From Rhynochetos jubatus (taxonomy: Eukaryota; Chordata; Aves; Eurypygiformes; Rhynochetidae), in the NCBI GenBank assembly GCA_027574665.1, contig CM050655.1, forward strand, positions 12,891,170-12,955,169: a DNA stretch of 64,000 bases, given 5' to 3'. Made by a program: the position numbers and the translations under genes. Numbering within the stretch: position 1 is the first letter of the stretch; the number at the start of each line of letters is the position of its first letter. The notes under the pieces were generated by a model that saw nothing but the letters and a program-made list of their open reading frames with translations, was not told the DNA's origin and searched no databases. Positions 14,201 to 24,608 of the stretch are shown piece by piece.

Positions 14201-17200
14201 TCTTAAAATGGTTTTACCAATAAGAACTGTTTCACTAATAAGACAGCTCAGTGTTATTCACCTTGCTTCTATTAACAGTTTAATAGAGTTCATTTTCTCT
14301 TAGTGTGTTTTGCAGTATCTCTTAGGTGACATTAACACCCCTCTGGCAAAAAACTGCTGAGGAATCAAACTGAAGTGTAAGTCCTGGTAGAAAAAGAGAA
14401 AGACAAGAGAAAACAGAGAAGTTAAAGGGATCCAGTGTACTTAGTGTTGCATTAAGACACAGGATGTTAAAAACTCTTCCACCATCTGCAGTTTAGCTTA
14501 GGGTTCACCACTGCAGCACAGCTTCTGCAACTTTTTTCTCTTACTTCCCACCTATTGTCGACCAAGATGTTTACCTGTAAACACACAGATGCATACAGGC
14601 ACTATGGCAGAGGAATGGCACTACTATGAAAGACTGCCCACACTGTACAGAACAACAGGCATGAAAAATAATGTACGGATTTCATGAGCCATTCAGAAGT
14701 TCAAAACCCCAGGAAACACTTAGAAGCACTTATTCGCAAGTTAGGACAGAGCACAGAAGGAGTTCAAGCAAAATTTAAGAAATAAAGACAAGAGTCAGAC
14801 ATCACTAAAAGGCAAAGACAGTATACCATAAAGTCCATTTGGCAAATGGTTGTAGTTGAGCTAGTCATTTCTGACCGCACAGATCCTATGTGCTTCTTTA
14901 CAGAACAGAATACAACGCCTGAACATGAGAGAATACAAACGCAAGACAAATTGCACACCCTCCCTGAAGGGTTGAAAAGAAAATCCCTTTATAACAACAG
15001 AATAGGAACTAAATGCTTCTGTGGGTGAAGATAGGCTGCTTACGATATAGCAATGATATCACTAATCTAATTCTAAGAATATGTGCACGCACATAGAAAG
15101 TAGGAGAAGGAGAATAAATACCTCAGCATTAAGACCATCATAAAACTCACTTCCAAAAAGTAGAGGAATCCCACAACCTCTCTGTAAGTGGGTACCTGCC
15201 TCTTATAAGCGCTCTGATTAAGGAAATGTTACACAGCAACCGTAAGTAAAGCGTTCCTATGCAGCAGCACAACTGAACAGGGAGGGCACCTGCCCTCCAC
15301 TGCTAATGAAGATGCAGATCAGTAAATCTGCTAGTAATTGTCACATTTTCCTACTGCTTGCAGTCATATTAAAGCCACGCTTTTACATTCATAGCAAGTG
15401 GGTGAACCGTTCATTTCCATACCTATACCATCTCTTGTAACAGAACTCTGTAGGCACACCCACACACAGACCTCCTCCAACTGAGTAAAATATTCAGTTG
15501 AAAGAAAACTCTACCAAAAATAAGAGTGCTGTTCAGCTAGATCCTGTTCCCCAATTTTGTCCTTCCACACAGAGGCAATCACTTAACTAACTCCATGAGG
15601 AGTAAAGTAGAAGACAACAGACAGCCAGAAGATTGGAATGCTTCAGAAAGATTGTCTCAAAGACACATATTTGTGGTCTGGGTTTGTGGGGTTTTTCTTT
15701 AAATATAGGAAGAGTTCTTTCACATTTCTGCAAAATGTTTCTTGTTTTTAATAAAAAGAGGTGGGTAGATAAGTCTATTTTAGAAAACATGCTTTCAGAC
15801 GAGAAGCCATTCATAAAGACCATTCGCCAAGATTAAATTATTTCTAGCAACCTGCTCTTACACGTTTACAAAAAGGTCTAAACATCAAGGACCACAGCTT
15901 AACACCTGATCAGAGACAAGAACAAAACTCCAACTAAACTCCGTTTAGATCATTTGAACATGGGTCTGAGCTCAGACGCTACATTTAAGCTTTGCTGCAT
16001 CTCAAGGAAGTAGTTTCACTGGGGTTCGGGGCAGGAGAGAGCAGCCACCAAACAAAGTAAGACTAGTCATTTCTACCCTTACCTTTTCACTCCACGCCCA
16101 CAGACCAGCCGCAAGGAAAGCCACCCCAGCTAGCTAAAGAAAAAAAAAGAAAAAATTCATTAGGTATACTAATCAACACATTCTCAAGCACTTAGCCAGT
16201 GCCACTGTTGCTCAAGTAAAACAAATATTGTTGTCATCTCAGACAATAGTAAGGGGACATTCCTCCCCCTGAGTCAATCGATTGCAAACAGGATTTAAAA
16301 TGCTTTTGTTCCATAGCATTCTTGCATTTTGTCAACTACTTTTTAAAAGCATTTTAAATTCATTATGCATGATTACTCAAGAAGCACACAGTACTACATT
16401 AACAATTCCACGACGTAGTGTGCAAGTGGGAGTTAACCTTGTCCCAATGACTTACTCTAAACCTTTTACCTGCACAATAATGAAGATTTCAGACTATTTA
16501 ATGCATTTTGAGGTTATTCCCTATTTAGTCCTTTGCTAGTACCAGCCCCAGACAGCAGCAGTGCTTGACTCTTCATAACTTCTCAGTGTCAAGGCTCATT
16601 ATATTAGCCTCATCTCTAATTAGACAGTTTGCCTTCAAATCCTTACCTTGTTTAAGATTTTTGGAATTCAACTGAAGTAATGGTCCATTGACCTACTTTC
16701 AGTAAGCAACAAATCTAACTGACAACATATAAACCCTACACCAATTCATATGTTTGTGTAATACATATTTCTGAATTATATTCATCAAAATGAAGCAAGA
16801 GTTCCTTGTTTTAGTATTTTATTACCCTTTTCCCTTTCAGGTAGTCTTAATTATCCAATTTCAATAGTCAAACTAAAATGACCTCTCTAAAAACTGAGGG
16901 CAGCTCCCCATCACTACTTAAAATGGCATTCTACCCCACCACATCCACATAACCTTAAAAGACACTGACGTGCTGGAGCATGTCCAGAGAAGGGCAACAG
17001 AGCTGGGGAAGGGTCTGGAGCATAACTACTGTGAGAAGCAACTGAGGGAGCTGGGTGTGTTCAGCCTGGAGAAGGCGAGGCTGAGAGGAGACTTTATTAC
17101 TCTCTACAACTACCTGAAAGGAAGCTGGGGGCAGGGGGGCAGGGAGGTGGTGTTGGTCTCTTCTCCCAAGTGACAGGACAAGAGGAAACAGCCTCAAGTT

Positions 17201-20200
17201 GCTCCAGGGAAGGTTTAGATTGGATATTAGGAAAAACGTCTTCACCAAAAGGGTTGTCAGGCACTGGAACGGCCTGCCCAGGGAAGTGGTGAAGGCACCA
17301 TCCCTGGAGGGATTTAGAAGACACGTAGATGTGGTGCACAGGGACAGAGCTTCGTGGTGGACTTGGCAGTGTTACATAACAGTTGGACTTTACGAACTTA
17401 AAAGTCTTTTCCAGCCTAAGCAATCCTATGATTCTGTATAAAGGACTGTGCTTGCTTCTCCCTTACCCCCTGCCCCCTCCCCCCAAGCCTTACACACAAG
17501 TAAACCCCAACAACAAAAAAACCAACCTTCTTGAAAAAGGTGTCCTTTCCTCTAGGAAAAGCAGCACCTCCCATGAACTAAACGGGCATTACAGGCAACT
17601 TCCCACAGCACAGGCATGAAGCAGAAATGGGACGCCCTTACAGTCACACAAGAAAATACAAGCATAGCCCTTAGGGACTGCTGGGTTCGCTGCCTGCTGA
17701 CACTAAACTGCACTCAGGGCCGTGAAACTGTTCTGGGTTTACTCTGCTGGGGAGAGTGGGGAAAGGAAGGCCAGAGAGGTGCAAGTATCATTCTGTAAAA
17801 ATTACTCAAATGATGTTAGACACCTCTGTCTAGACATGAAGTATGTCGTATTTTAGGGCTTTAGCACACAAATTAACCAACCAAATCCACTACTTAGATA
17901 CGGAAAGAGTTACAACTGTGTAAATCAGTGCTAAATATGTTAGATTTCCGGATGTTGCTTAATAAGCAACGGCACAATGACTACTCATCTCAGACTCTGA
18001 ATAGGATAAGTACATTTAAAATGATGATTTGGATCAAAGCACAACTTCAAAAATACTATTAAAAACCACATGGATATAAACAGAATATTGACACAGATTA
18101 CTGTTAAATCTTAACCCAGTGAATTTTAGATGAAGAAGCAAAATACACAGAAGCAAATCAATATTCAAATTGGTATGTCATTAAGTTACACAGTGCATGC
18201 AATTGATGGATGCTTCAACCCTTTCTCATTCCAAAAGCTCCAGCAATGCTGGGAGACAGGTGAAGACTGCTGGTATAATCTGGAGTACTCAGAGTGAATT
18301 ACACAGTTGGATCTTTGGGATTTTTTTTCTGAAGAAATGAGGGGGGAAAACAAAATTGGAAAGACACCCATCTCACTCTGTATACAAACTAGTGTCAGCA
18401 TAACACTAATACTGTGCTATGGAACATAAAAATAGGGTGTCTTCTTCAGACTGGCTGCCTTTCATTATCATTACCATCTTAATTAAGTTGTACTAGATTC
18501 TTGATTAAATAGATTTTTCACTAGCATGCTTCATTTTCATCTCCAAACCCAAACATTGCTCTCATGTTTTCATATTGTTTCGCAAAACAGCATTATTTTT
18601 GCAGTTATTTCTATTTCTAAACTATCTGCAAGTAAAACAGATTATCAGCAGAAAAACAAACCTAGAATCAACATGTATAAATCTAAAACTTAATTCAGCT
18701 AAGACACAAGCAATACCTAATTCCCATTAGAAGCAGGCAAACCATGCACATTAGGTTTCTTTAGCAAAAACCAGTGTAGTATGATTTACTTGCAGAAGAA
18801 ACAAAGCCACTAGCCACTACATTTAAAGGTGCCATTACCAGGACAACTAATTTGCAAGGAAGTAAGATGGTAGTTATTTAAGCAAATGAGATTTCTGTGC
18901 TTTAAATCCCACGTGCAAGACACCTCACAGTATCTCACTAAAAACTATTGGAAAACACACCATGGAGATAACGCCCCTCAGAGGTTAGCATGATTAAGCA
19001 TACCCAATACAGAAAAGTAGCACCAGCAAAATACCCACTTGTTACCACTCTTGCACACAGGCATTCAAGTGACCGCTGTGAGCCAGAACGGGGAACCGAT
19101 CCAGCCCAAATCGAAAGAAAACTTCTAACCTTCATCATCCGCTCACTGAACTGGCCACATGAACAAGAGAAGAGGCAGCTGAGAAGTAGCAACGGTAAAA
19201 GTGTTCTAAGGGTGATATTGAGCAAGCCAGCTACTTTGACAGAGGGATTTTGAAATTGCTTTTCAACAGAATCTGGATGATGTCTGAGGAAGAACAAACT
19301 GGACAGCCCAACTCACTTTTATGCTGTAGTCATTTAAGACATATACTGCATGAAAGGTTAGATGGAAACATACACAAAACAGCTCAACTGTACCCCTTTG
19401 AACAGGAAACTGAAACTAGTAACCAGCATTTGCTCATTTCCTGCTTTAGAACTAAAAAATCCACACATTTGACACACTGCATCGAGCTGTAAGCTCTGCT
19501 CCCAAGACGTACAAGACTGACACCAACTCACAGACACTATGCACAAGACCACTTAACAGAATCATTATCCGTTCCCAGCTACACTTGGAATTCTGTTGAC
19601 TGTGCTATTCAAATCACCCTACTAACTGAGAAAACACCTCTAAATTGTTTCTCAAATCTAGTTTACAGCTAAACATAGTTCTTGCAAGTCAAGCCTTGCG
19701 CACACAAGGATTTTGGGTCAGCCTGCCTCAGAGTCTGATTAGAAGCAACGGGAATGCATTCCTATCGCACTAGTTTTTGTAAGCACAAAATGTCAGTCTT
19801 ACTGAGAACACTTTCTCCAGCCCCTGGACAATGGTGTTTTACACTGTAGCTCCACCCATGCTGGAGCAATCAGCAGCCTACAGACCTTCCTGCCTACCCT
19901 TGTTTCTTCCCACACTTTTCCTCTCAGGATCAGAAAACCACCCGGTGGTGGATTCTTTCCTCTTCCTGGCACAGGTCTCGCTGTTTCAGATGTTCCTGAA
20001 AAACAACACACAGCAAAAGCCAAGAATATTTTATGCTACCCTAGGTCTTTCTCTTACTTTTCAAAAATGAGGCCAGAATTCTTTTCCAGAGCTTGAATAT
20101 TTGCCCTTCATCATTGTGTTTAGCATAAAAATGCCACATGTCCTATAGCAGGAGTGAAAAGTTCTATTTTTTTCTCCAAAAACCCTTACGTGCCACACAC

Positions 20201-23200
20201 AGAGCTACAGAGCATTAGAAGATAAATCAAGATGACAGCAGCTAAAGGCTATTTTACCCTCTCCTCTCAATTCATCTGCAAGACAGTGAGCTCACATTCA
20301 ACCTAAAAGGCTTTGGCAGAGCACACATGCAATCCTTCTCTGAAATAGCCATATCCTGGCTGAGATGCAATTACTTTGACTACCCCCAAAAGTCCTTCAA
20401 CTGGAGACAAAGCAAGAAGCACCAGACACAGGTGGTTGAGGCACCTCCTTTTATTCCCCAAGACTTTCCCAAGAGCAGGCAGGAAGGCACAGAGCAGTGC
20501 TGCACCCCAAGACAGGGCACCCCTGCACTCCCCCTGCCTCCTCCCTCCACTGGGGCTTTCACAGAAGGACTCACTCAAATGCAAAATGACCCAGAATAAA
20601 AAGGGGCCAGAACCAAGCACCTGACCTTGTACTACTACACCCTTAATTTCATTATCACCAATTAAGCTATTTGGGGAAAAAAAGCCCAAGCTTTAAAAAA
20701 AATCAAAAGGAGGTCCAGCCTTGCTGTAATAGGGTAATTGCACTTAAACTTCTGAGCACTCCCTGCAGGGTTAATAGTGGATTTAATGAGTAGTGATGAG
20801 GCAGTATTACAAGTGTACTTGGAGAAGTTAAATCTTATTAGCATGATTAAAAAGTAAGATGAAAATAAAACAAACCCACGTTAAAATAATGCATAGGAAG
20901 GCAGAGCCTTCCCATGACCCTCATTCCCTTTCTTACAAGGGAAAGCCAAGCAGAAAGAACAGAGAAGTGATTTTGCAAGCCAGTCGTACACAACTAACTC
21001 AAAGCCAGCAGAACTGAATTTCTGCTGCCAAGTTGCCCATCTGAAAAAAATAAATCTTCCAAAGAGTGAGGGTTTACAGATTTCTAAAGGCTGATTAAAC
21101 TGTGATCTTGCCATCGTTAAGTCATAAAATATGTCCCGAGTTCAATATTCTGTTCCACCCCAATTTGAACTGACTTTGAAATGTGACAAACTGAAGAAAA
21201 GTAACCACCCACTAAAACGTTTCAATATTCTGTAAACTAGCCCCTAAGTCACCATATGGTTTAACTTTATACTGTCACTGATACTATCTTTTAGTGCTAC
21301 AATGGGGAAGTCCAGATGCATCCTCAGTAAGCATGACAGAAGAACAAATGCAATCCTATTTGTATGCAAATTACCTACCTAGTGAACAAACTGTGTCATC
21401 GGCTGAGACACAGGTGAGCTACCACCATACCTCCAGTAACAGCCTAACTGGGCAAACGGCTGTCTGCACGCCTAAATACCATCCCTTGCACCCATTATAT
21501 AGGGGTCACTTGCTGACACAAACACAAAGCAAGTTCCCACATGCACCTGTCCTGCAAGCCAAGAAAAGTAAAGCGTCCTTAAACGCTGCTTTCTTGAGTC
21601 ATGGTTACATTTCCCTTCTGATCTTCTAGTCCTTCAGTTCTTTTAGGGTACGTAGAAAATTTACTTTGTTCTACACACTATGGATTTGCCCAATTAAAGA
21701 GATTGTTAGATAAGTCATCCCAGGCAGCCAGATGTTACAGGCCCCTGAATCACGGTCAGCTGATTCATGCATTGCCTACAGGAGTGTCTACTCTCCCACT
21801 CAGCACTTACATAGCTTGTTCTACAACTAGAAGTGCCATACTCTTATCACAAGAGCTGTATTTACACGTAATTTACTATGTCTGCCTGATAACTTCCCAG
21901 CAGAAGCCTCAGACCATTAATTGAGCAAGCAACCAATACTACTAGTACCTGTTCAGAAAACCAATTCCTCCAGCCAACAGATCAGTTGAAAAACACAAGC
22001 TGAATTTCAAACTCTCCTTAATTTTTCTGCATCTGTTGTTTAAAAGTGATTCTTCAAGGAAAAGGCATTGGATCTTCTTTATTAATATTAAGAGAACACA
22101 GTAAAAAGGGAAATTTGAAAAGAGTGAGGTGTGATGACACTGCAGGGAATAAAAAAGAAAATAGAAAGAGATAAACTAAGTCCTGTGAAAAAGCAGAAGC
22201 AAATTCTTGATAGTCTTCCAGTAAAGACAAATAAAATTACTTTTTCAAAGGTTGTTTACCCCAACACACTAGCACCCCATGAGACACTCACTGGAAAGAA
22301 AGCAGAGGTCTAGAACAATCCCAATATATTCGTGAACAAAAGAATCTGCCAATTTCTCACACATCCCCCACACTATCTGCTGAAGAGCATCCACCCAGTT
22401 AGAGAACAGTTTCTCTGAAAAACAGAGCCGCTTGACAAATACTACTTCCTATTGCACCACACTCCACTACAGGTACACAGAAGATTTACTACATAGAATA
22501 AGAAAAATAACTACACATCTGGTGGCCTTTGAGCACATACTTTGTGATACATGAGGCTATAATGAGAATCCTTAATTGCTAAGGGGAAAAAAAAATACCA
22601 CTAATGAACATATGTCTTACAGCAATATTGTGACCAATTCACTCCTACTGGAAAAAAAGTTTCTACACAAGCCACACACATTTTCTGCCCTGCTACCCAC
22701 ACAAGGATGAACCCGCCTCTGGCTTAATGCTACAATATCATGTTGAAACACTGCACTAGTAAACAAGAGATAGGAACAGTAGCAAGAAGTTCTGTGGTTT
22801 TCAACAATACTCAGACATTGCAATCTCAGTATTACCTTGTCATCTAAATTTTTATTATGCTGAAGACAACATAACATTGACGAGTAAGCAGCTCACAAGA
22901 CTCGCAGCTCTTTTGGTCAAGCAGCTATTTCCTACCTATGGGTCTTGCTTTCTGCAGAAAATTAGGCCAGACAAACTCCAGAAGTTCCATCAAACCTAGA
23001 CTTCATGATTCTAATTTGCAGTTTTGGCTATCATACAGTAGCTGTTCAAAAAGCTTACTTTCTACCTTAAATACTGCCAAAGCAGCCAAAAAGCACAGAA
23101 ACGCCAACCTAGTTTACCAGAAGTTTATGTGTGTTAATTGAGCAAAATACCAAGTCATTATTGATGAGTACGAACATGATTCCCCAGCCGGCAACTTATG

Positions 23201-24591
23201 TTCAGACACTGAACCCCTTCCCTTTTTTCCCCCCCCCCACTGAAGTCAGATACAGATCTGGGTAATAATTTTGTGTATCTTAATTTTTAAGTAGTAAAAC
23301 GTTGACATGGTTTAAGGAATCACAGTAAATTAATAAAATTTATATAGTCTTCTCTATCATGTTTACTGATCCCAGACAAGTCAGGATCAGGAAAATCAAT
23401 TTTCACTCTTAACAAGTTACTTCAAACACATACCATACCAGCTCTGGGGCCCTCAACATATGGAAACAGACCTGTTGGAGTGAGTCCAGAGGAGGGCATG
23501 AAGATGCTCAGAGGGCTGCAACACCTCTCCTACAAGGACAGGCTGGGAGAGTTGGGCTTGTTCAGCCTAAAGAGAAAGCTCCAGGGAGACCTTATAGCAC
23601 CTTCCAATACATGAAGGGAGCCTACAAGAAAGCTGGAGGGGGACTTTTGACAAGGGCCTGTAAGGGACAGGACAAGGGGTAACAGGTTTAAATTTAAAGC
23701 AGGGAGAATTAGATATCAGGAAGAAGTTCTTCACTGAGGGGGTGGGAGGCACTGGGACAGGTTGCCCAGAGAAGCTGTGGGTGCCCCATCCCTGGAAGTG
23801 TCCAAGGCCAGGCTGGATGAGGCTTTGAGCAACCTGGTCTAGTGAAGGGTGCCCCTGCCCATGGCAGCAGGGTTAGAACTAGGTCATCTTTGAGGTCCCT
23901 TCCAACCCAAACCATTCTATGATTCTGCCTAGTGTATTTACAGCTACAGGACACACCCCAACAGAGATCAAAGATGACCTAAAAGGAGATATTAGAAGAG
24001 ACCTCTCTTCAGAGGGAAGCAACATAATATACCACTTAAGTGCACTTAAAGGCAGCTTTAACTTTTGGCCAAACACAACCAGCATTTAATGGTCTCCATC
24101 ATTCAAAAGACAGAGGTCTTTTCAGCAACATTAGAGACTGAACTATTCTCTTTTGACAAATCCTTGGAGCAGATCTTTCCTTTCTCCATTAAAAAAAAAA
24201 AACAACAAAAACAAAAAACCCCCAGTAAAAACAGCTTTATCTGCTTCCCTCCTTTATCTTCACTCAAAGTACGACGGGAGGAAGGGGTTAGGAAGGAAAA
24301 GATTGTGAGGAATCAGTATCCATATCACTTCCAATAAACATTTTCTCACATGGGACAGGCTTCTTCAATTCCAAAACACCAAGGACATAGCATACATCAG
24401 CTTCCTGCTTTCAGGTAAATATTGCAGCCAGCTCTCCTGAATAAATACGTAAGAAGCCAATAAAACTGAGGTATGCCTAAACTATTTCAGTCTCTACATT
24501 TTGTACTCACCCAGAAGATAATGTTATAGCTGAAGAGCAGGTATTTGTACCAACAGCTGACTTCCACATTAGAATATCGGTAATAGTGCAT
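2184..24591 (-). CDS. TSPAN14: Tetraspanin-14 (TspanC8 subfamily), complete coding region in 8 exons
   Basis: Coding exons on the minus strand: 24591-24511, 16133-16083, 10823-10677, 9967-9797, 7134-7009, 4802-4758, 4254-4135, 2255-2184. All have AG/GT borders and all junctions are phase 0. They give 270 residues, the length I recall for mammalian TSPAN14. Four membrane segments surround a small and a large extracellular loop. The large loop has CCG at residues 153-155 and cysteines at about 153, 154, 170, 180, 186, 187, 200 and 221. Eight loop cysteines define the TspanC8 group (TSPAN5, 10, 14, 15, 17, 33), known to bind ADAM10, take it out of the ER and steer its substrate choice. A glycosylation sequon (NCS) lies at about 169. 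TSPAN14 rather than TSPAN5 or TSPAN17 is chosen from the start (MHYYRYSN), the [10 protein letters not shown] stretch and the [11 protein letters not shown]-like region. The C-terminus ends GNAF where human, from memory, has GHHF. Confidence 0.95.
2256..4134 (-). other. TSPAN14 last intron
   Basis: AT-rich intron between the exons ending at 4135 and starting at 2255. No gene, CR1 copy or other recognisable element was seen. Confidence 0.8.
4135..4254 (-). CDS. TSPAN14: TSPAN14 coding exon 7 (end of large loop, TM4)
   Basis: This exon has 120 nt and 40 residues (about 208-247). It contains the last loop cysteine (FVKGC) and the fourth membrane segment ([14 protein letters not shown]). The acceptor follows a pyrimidine-rich tract at 4270-4255 and the donor GT is at 4134-4133. 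Confidence 0.94.
4758..4802 (-). CDS. TSPAN14: TSPAN14 coding exon 6 (45-nt exon, NTQCGYDVR)
   Basis: A very short exon of 15 residues (about 193-207), [15 protein letters not shown], with loop cysteine 200. The acceptor is ttgcag and the donor is GTAAGG. It is too short to be seen by ORF length and is identified by family alignment from memory and by clean splice sites in phase 0. Confidence 0.93.
4918..5679 (+). mobile_element. CR1 LINE, 5'-truncated 3' end
   Basis: It has the typical CR1 3' region: GTGCAAGGTCCTGCAC, AAGCTCAACATGACTTG, GCCCAGAAAGCCAACC, then the 3' UTR ending in CCCTTCCAACCCAAACC and the ATTCTATGA-type tail. Inserted in a TSPAN14 intron, antisense to the gene. The piece lies in several broken frames, as expected of a dead LINE. 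Confidence 0.88.
5985..6026 (-). mobile_element. Short CR1 3' tail fragment
   Basis: The plus strand reads AGAATCACAGAATGGTTTAG and then GTTGGAAGGGACCT, the reverse complement of the CR1 3' end. It is only about 40 nt long and lies 300 nt from the larger CR1 copy but in the opposite direction, so it is a separate insertion. Confidence 0.7.
6721..6740 (+). repeat. Poly(A) run
   Basis: About 18 A residues in a TSPAN14 intron. No SINE body or CR1 tail precedes it, so it is listed only as a simple repeat. Confidence 0.6.
7009..7134 (-). CDS. TSPAN14: TSPAN14 coding exon 5 (CCG motif of large loop)
   Basis: This exon has 126 nt and 42 residues (about 151-192). It begins [20 protein letters not shown] and includes KCGVPFSCC, thus six of the eight loop cysteines and the NCS sequon. 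The splice sites are gttgcag and GTAAGT. Confidence 0.95.
7135..9796 (-). other. TSPAN14 intron
   Basis: Intron of about 2.7 kb with no recognisable repeat or exon. Short open frames here show no family resemblance. Confidence 0.75.
9797..9967 (-). CDS. TSPAN14: TSPAN14 coding exon 4 (TM3 and start of large loop)
   Basis: This exon has 171 nt and 57 residues (about 94-150). It covers the third membrane segment ([18 protein letters not shown]) and the helix A region ending [20 protein letters not shown]-rich tract precedes the acceptor at 9969-9968 and the donor is GTAAGT. Confidence 0.95.
10677..10823 (-). CDS. TSPAN14: TSPAN14 coding exon 3 (small loop, TM2)
   Basis: This exon has 147 nt and 49 residues (about 45-93). 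[19 protein letters not shown] forms the small extracellular loop, followed by membrane segment 2 ([20 protein letters not shown]) and the conserved [10 protein letters not shown] turn. Confidence 0.95.
11101..11115 (+). promoter_or_regulatory. CTCF-type site
   Basis: CCACCAGAGGGCGCC fits the vertebrate CTCF core CCASYAGRKGGCRS at every position. It lies in the TSPAN14 intron about 280 nt upstream of coding exon 3. Binding is inferred from the motif alone. Confidence 0.5.
13728..14160 (-). mobile_element. Old, diverged CR1 fragment
   Basis: The plus strand shows, in reverse-complement order, the CR1 landmarks AAACTGGACATGGTACTCCA, CTAGTATGCTGTTAGCCTT, CCCCCAGCCTATACTGATG and CTCTCATAAGGTTCCTGCC. 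Many substitutions and gaps separate them, so it is older than the copies at 4.9, 23.4 and 40.2 kb. The borders are approximate. Confidence 0.7.
16083..16133 (-). CDS. TSPAN14: TSPAN14 coding exon 2 (51-nt exon, end of TM1)
   Basis: A short exon of 17 residues (about 28-44), [17 protein letters not shown], in phase 0 on both sides. Acceptor AG at 16135-16134 and donor GT at 16082-16081. It finishes membrane segment 1 and matches the WAWSEK motif of the family. Confidence 0.93.
16967..17441 (+). mobile_element. CR1 LINE 3' end, second subfamily
   Basis: It runs from a GTCCAGAGAAGGGCAACAG region through TTCAGCCTGGAGAAGG and AGGCACTGGAACGGCCTGCC to CTATGATTCTGT. Internal differences (GCATAACTACTGTGAGAAG, the pre-tail AGTCTTTTCCAGCCTAAG) mark it as another CR1 subfamily than the copies at 4.9, 23.4 and 40.2 kb. 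It lies in a TSPAN14 intron just upstream of coding exon 2. Confidence 0.85.
23435..23930 (+). mobile_element. CR1 LINE 3' end
   Basis: The copy shares CCAGAGGAGG, AGAAGCTGTGGGTGCCCCAT and TTGAGCAACCTGGTCTAGTG, then CCATTCTATGATTCTG with the 4.9-kb and 40.2-kb copies. It is severely 5'-truncated. It lies in the TSPAN14 intron about 580 nt from the first coding exon. Confidence 0.87.
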
Positions 24592-24608
24592 CTTCTATAG
24601 CACAGCGT
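24511..24608 (-). CDS. TSPAN14: TSPAN14 first coding exon with start codon
   Basis: The coding part is 24591-24511 (27 residues, [20 protein letters not shown] onward to IIFW), with 17 nt of 5' UTR up to the acceptor at about 24610-24609. The ATG is chosen because it gives the N-terminus known for TSPAN14. The donor is GTGAGT. Further 5' UTR exons must lie to the right. Confidence 0.93.
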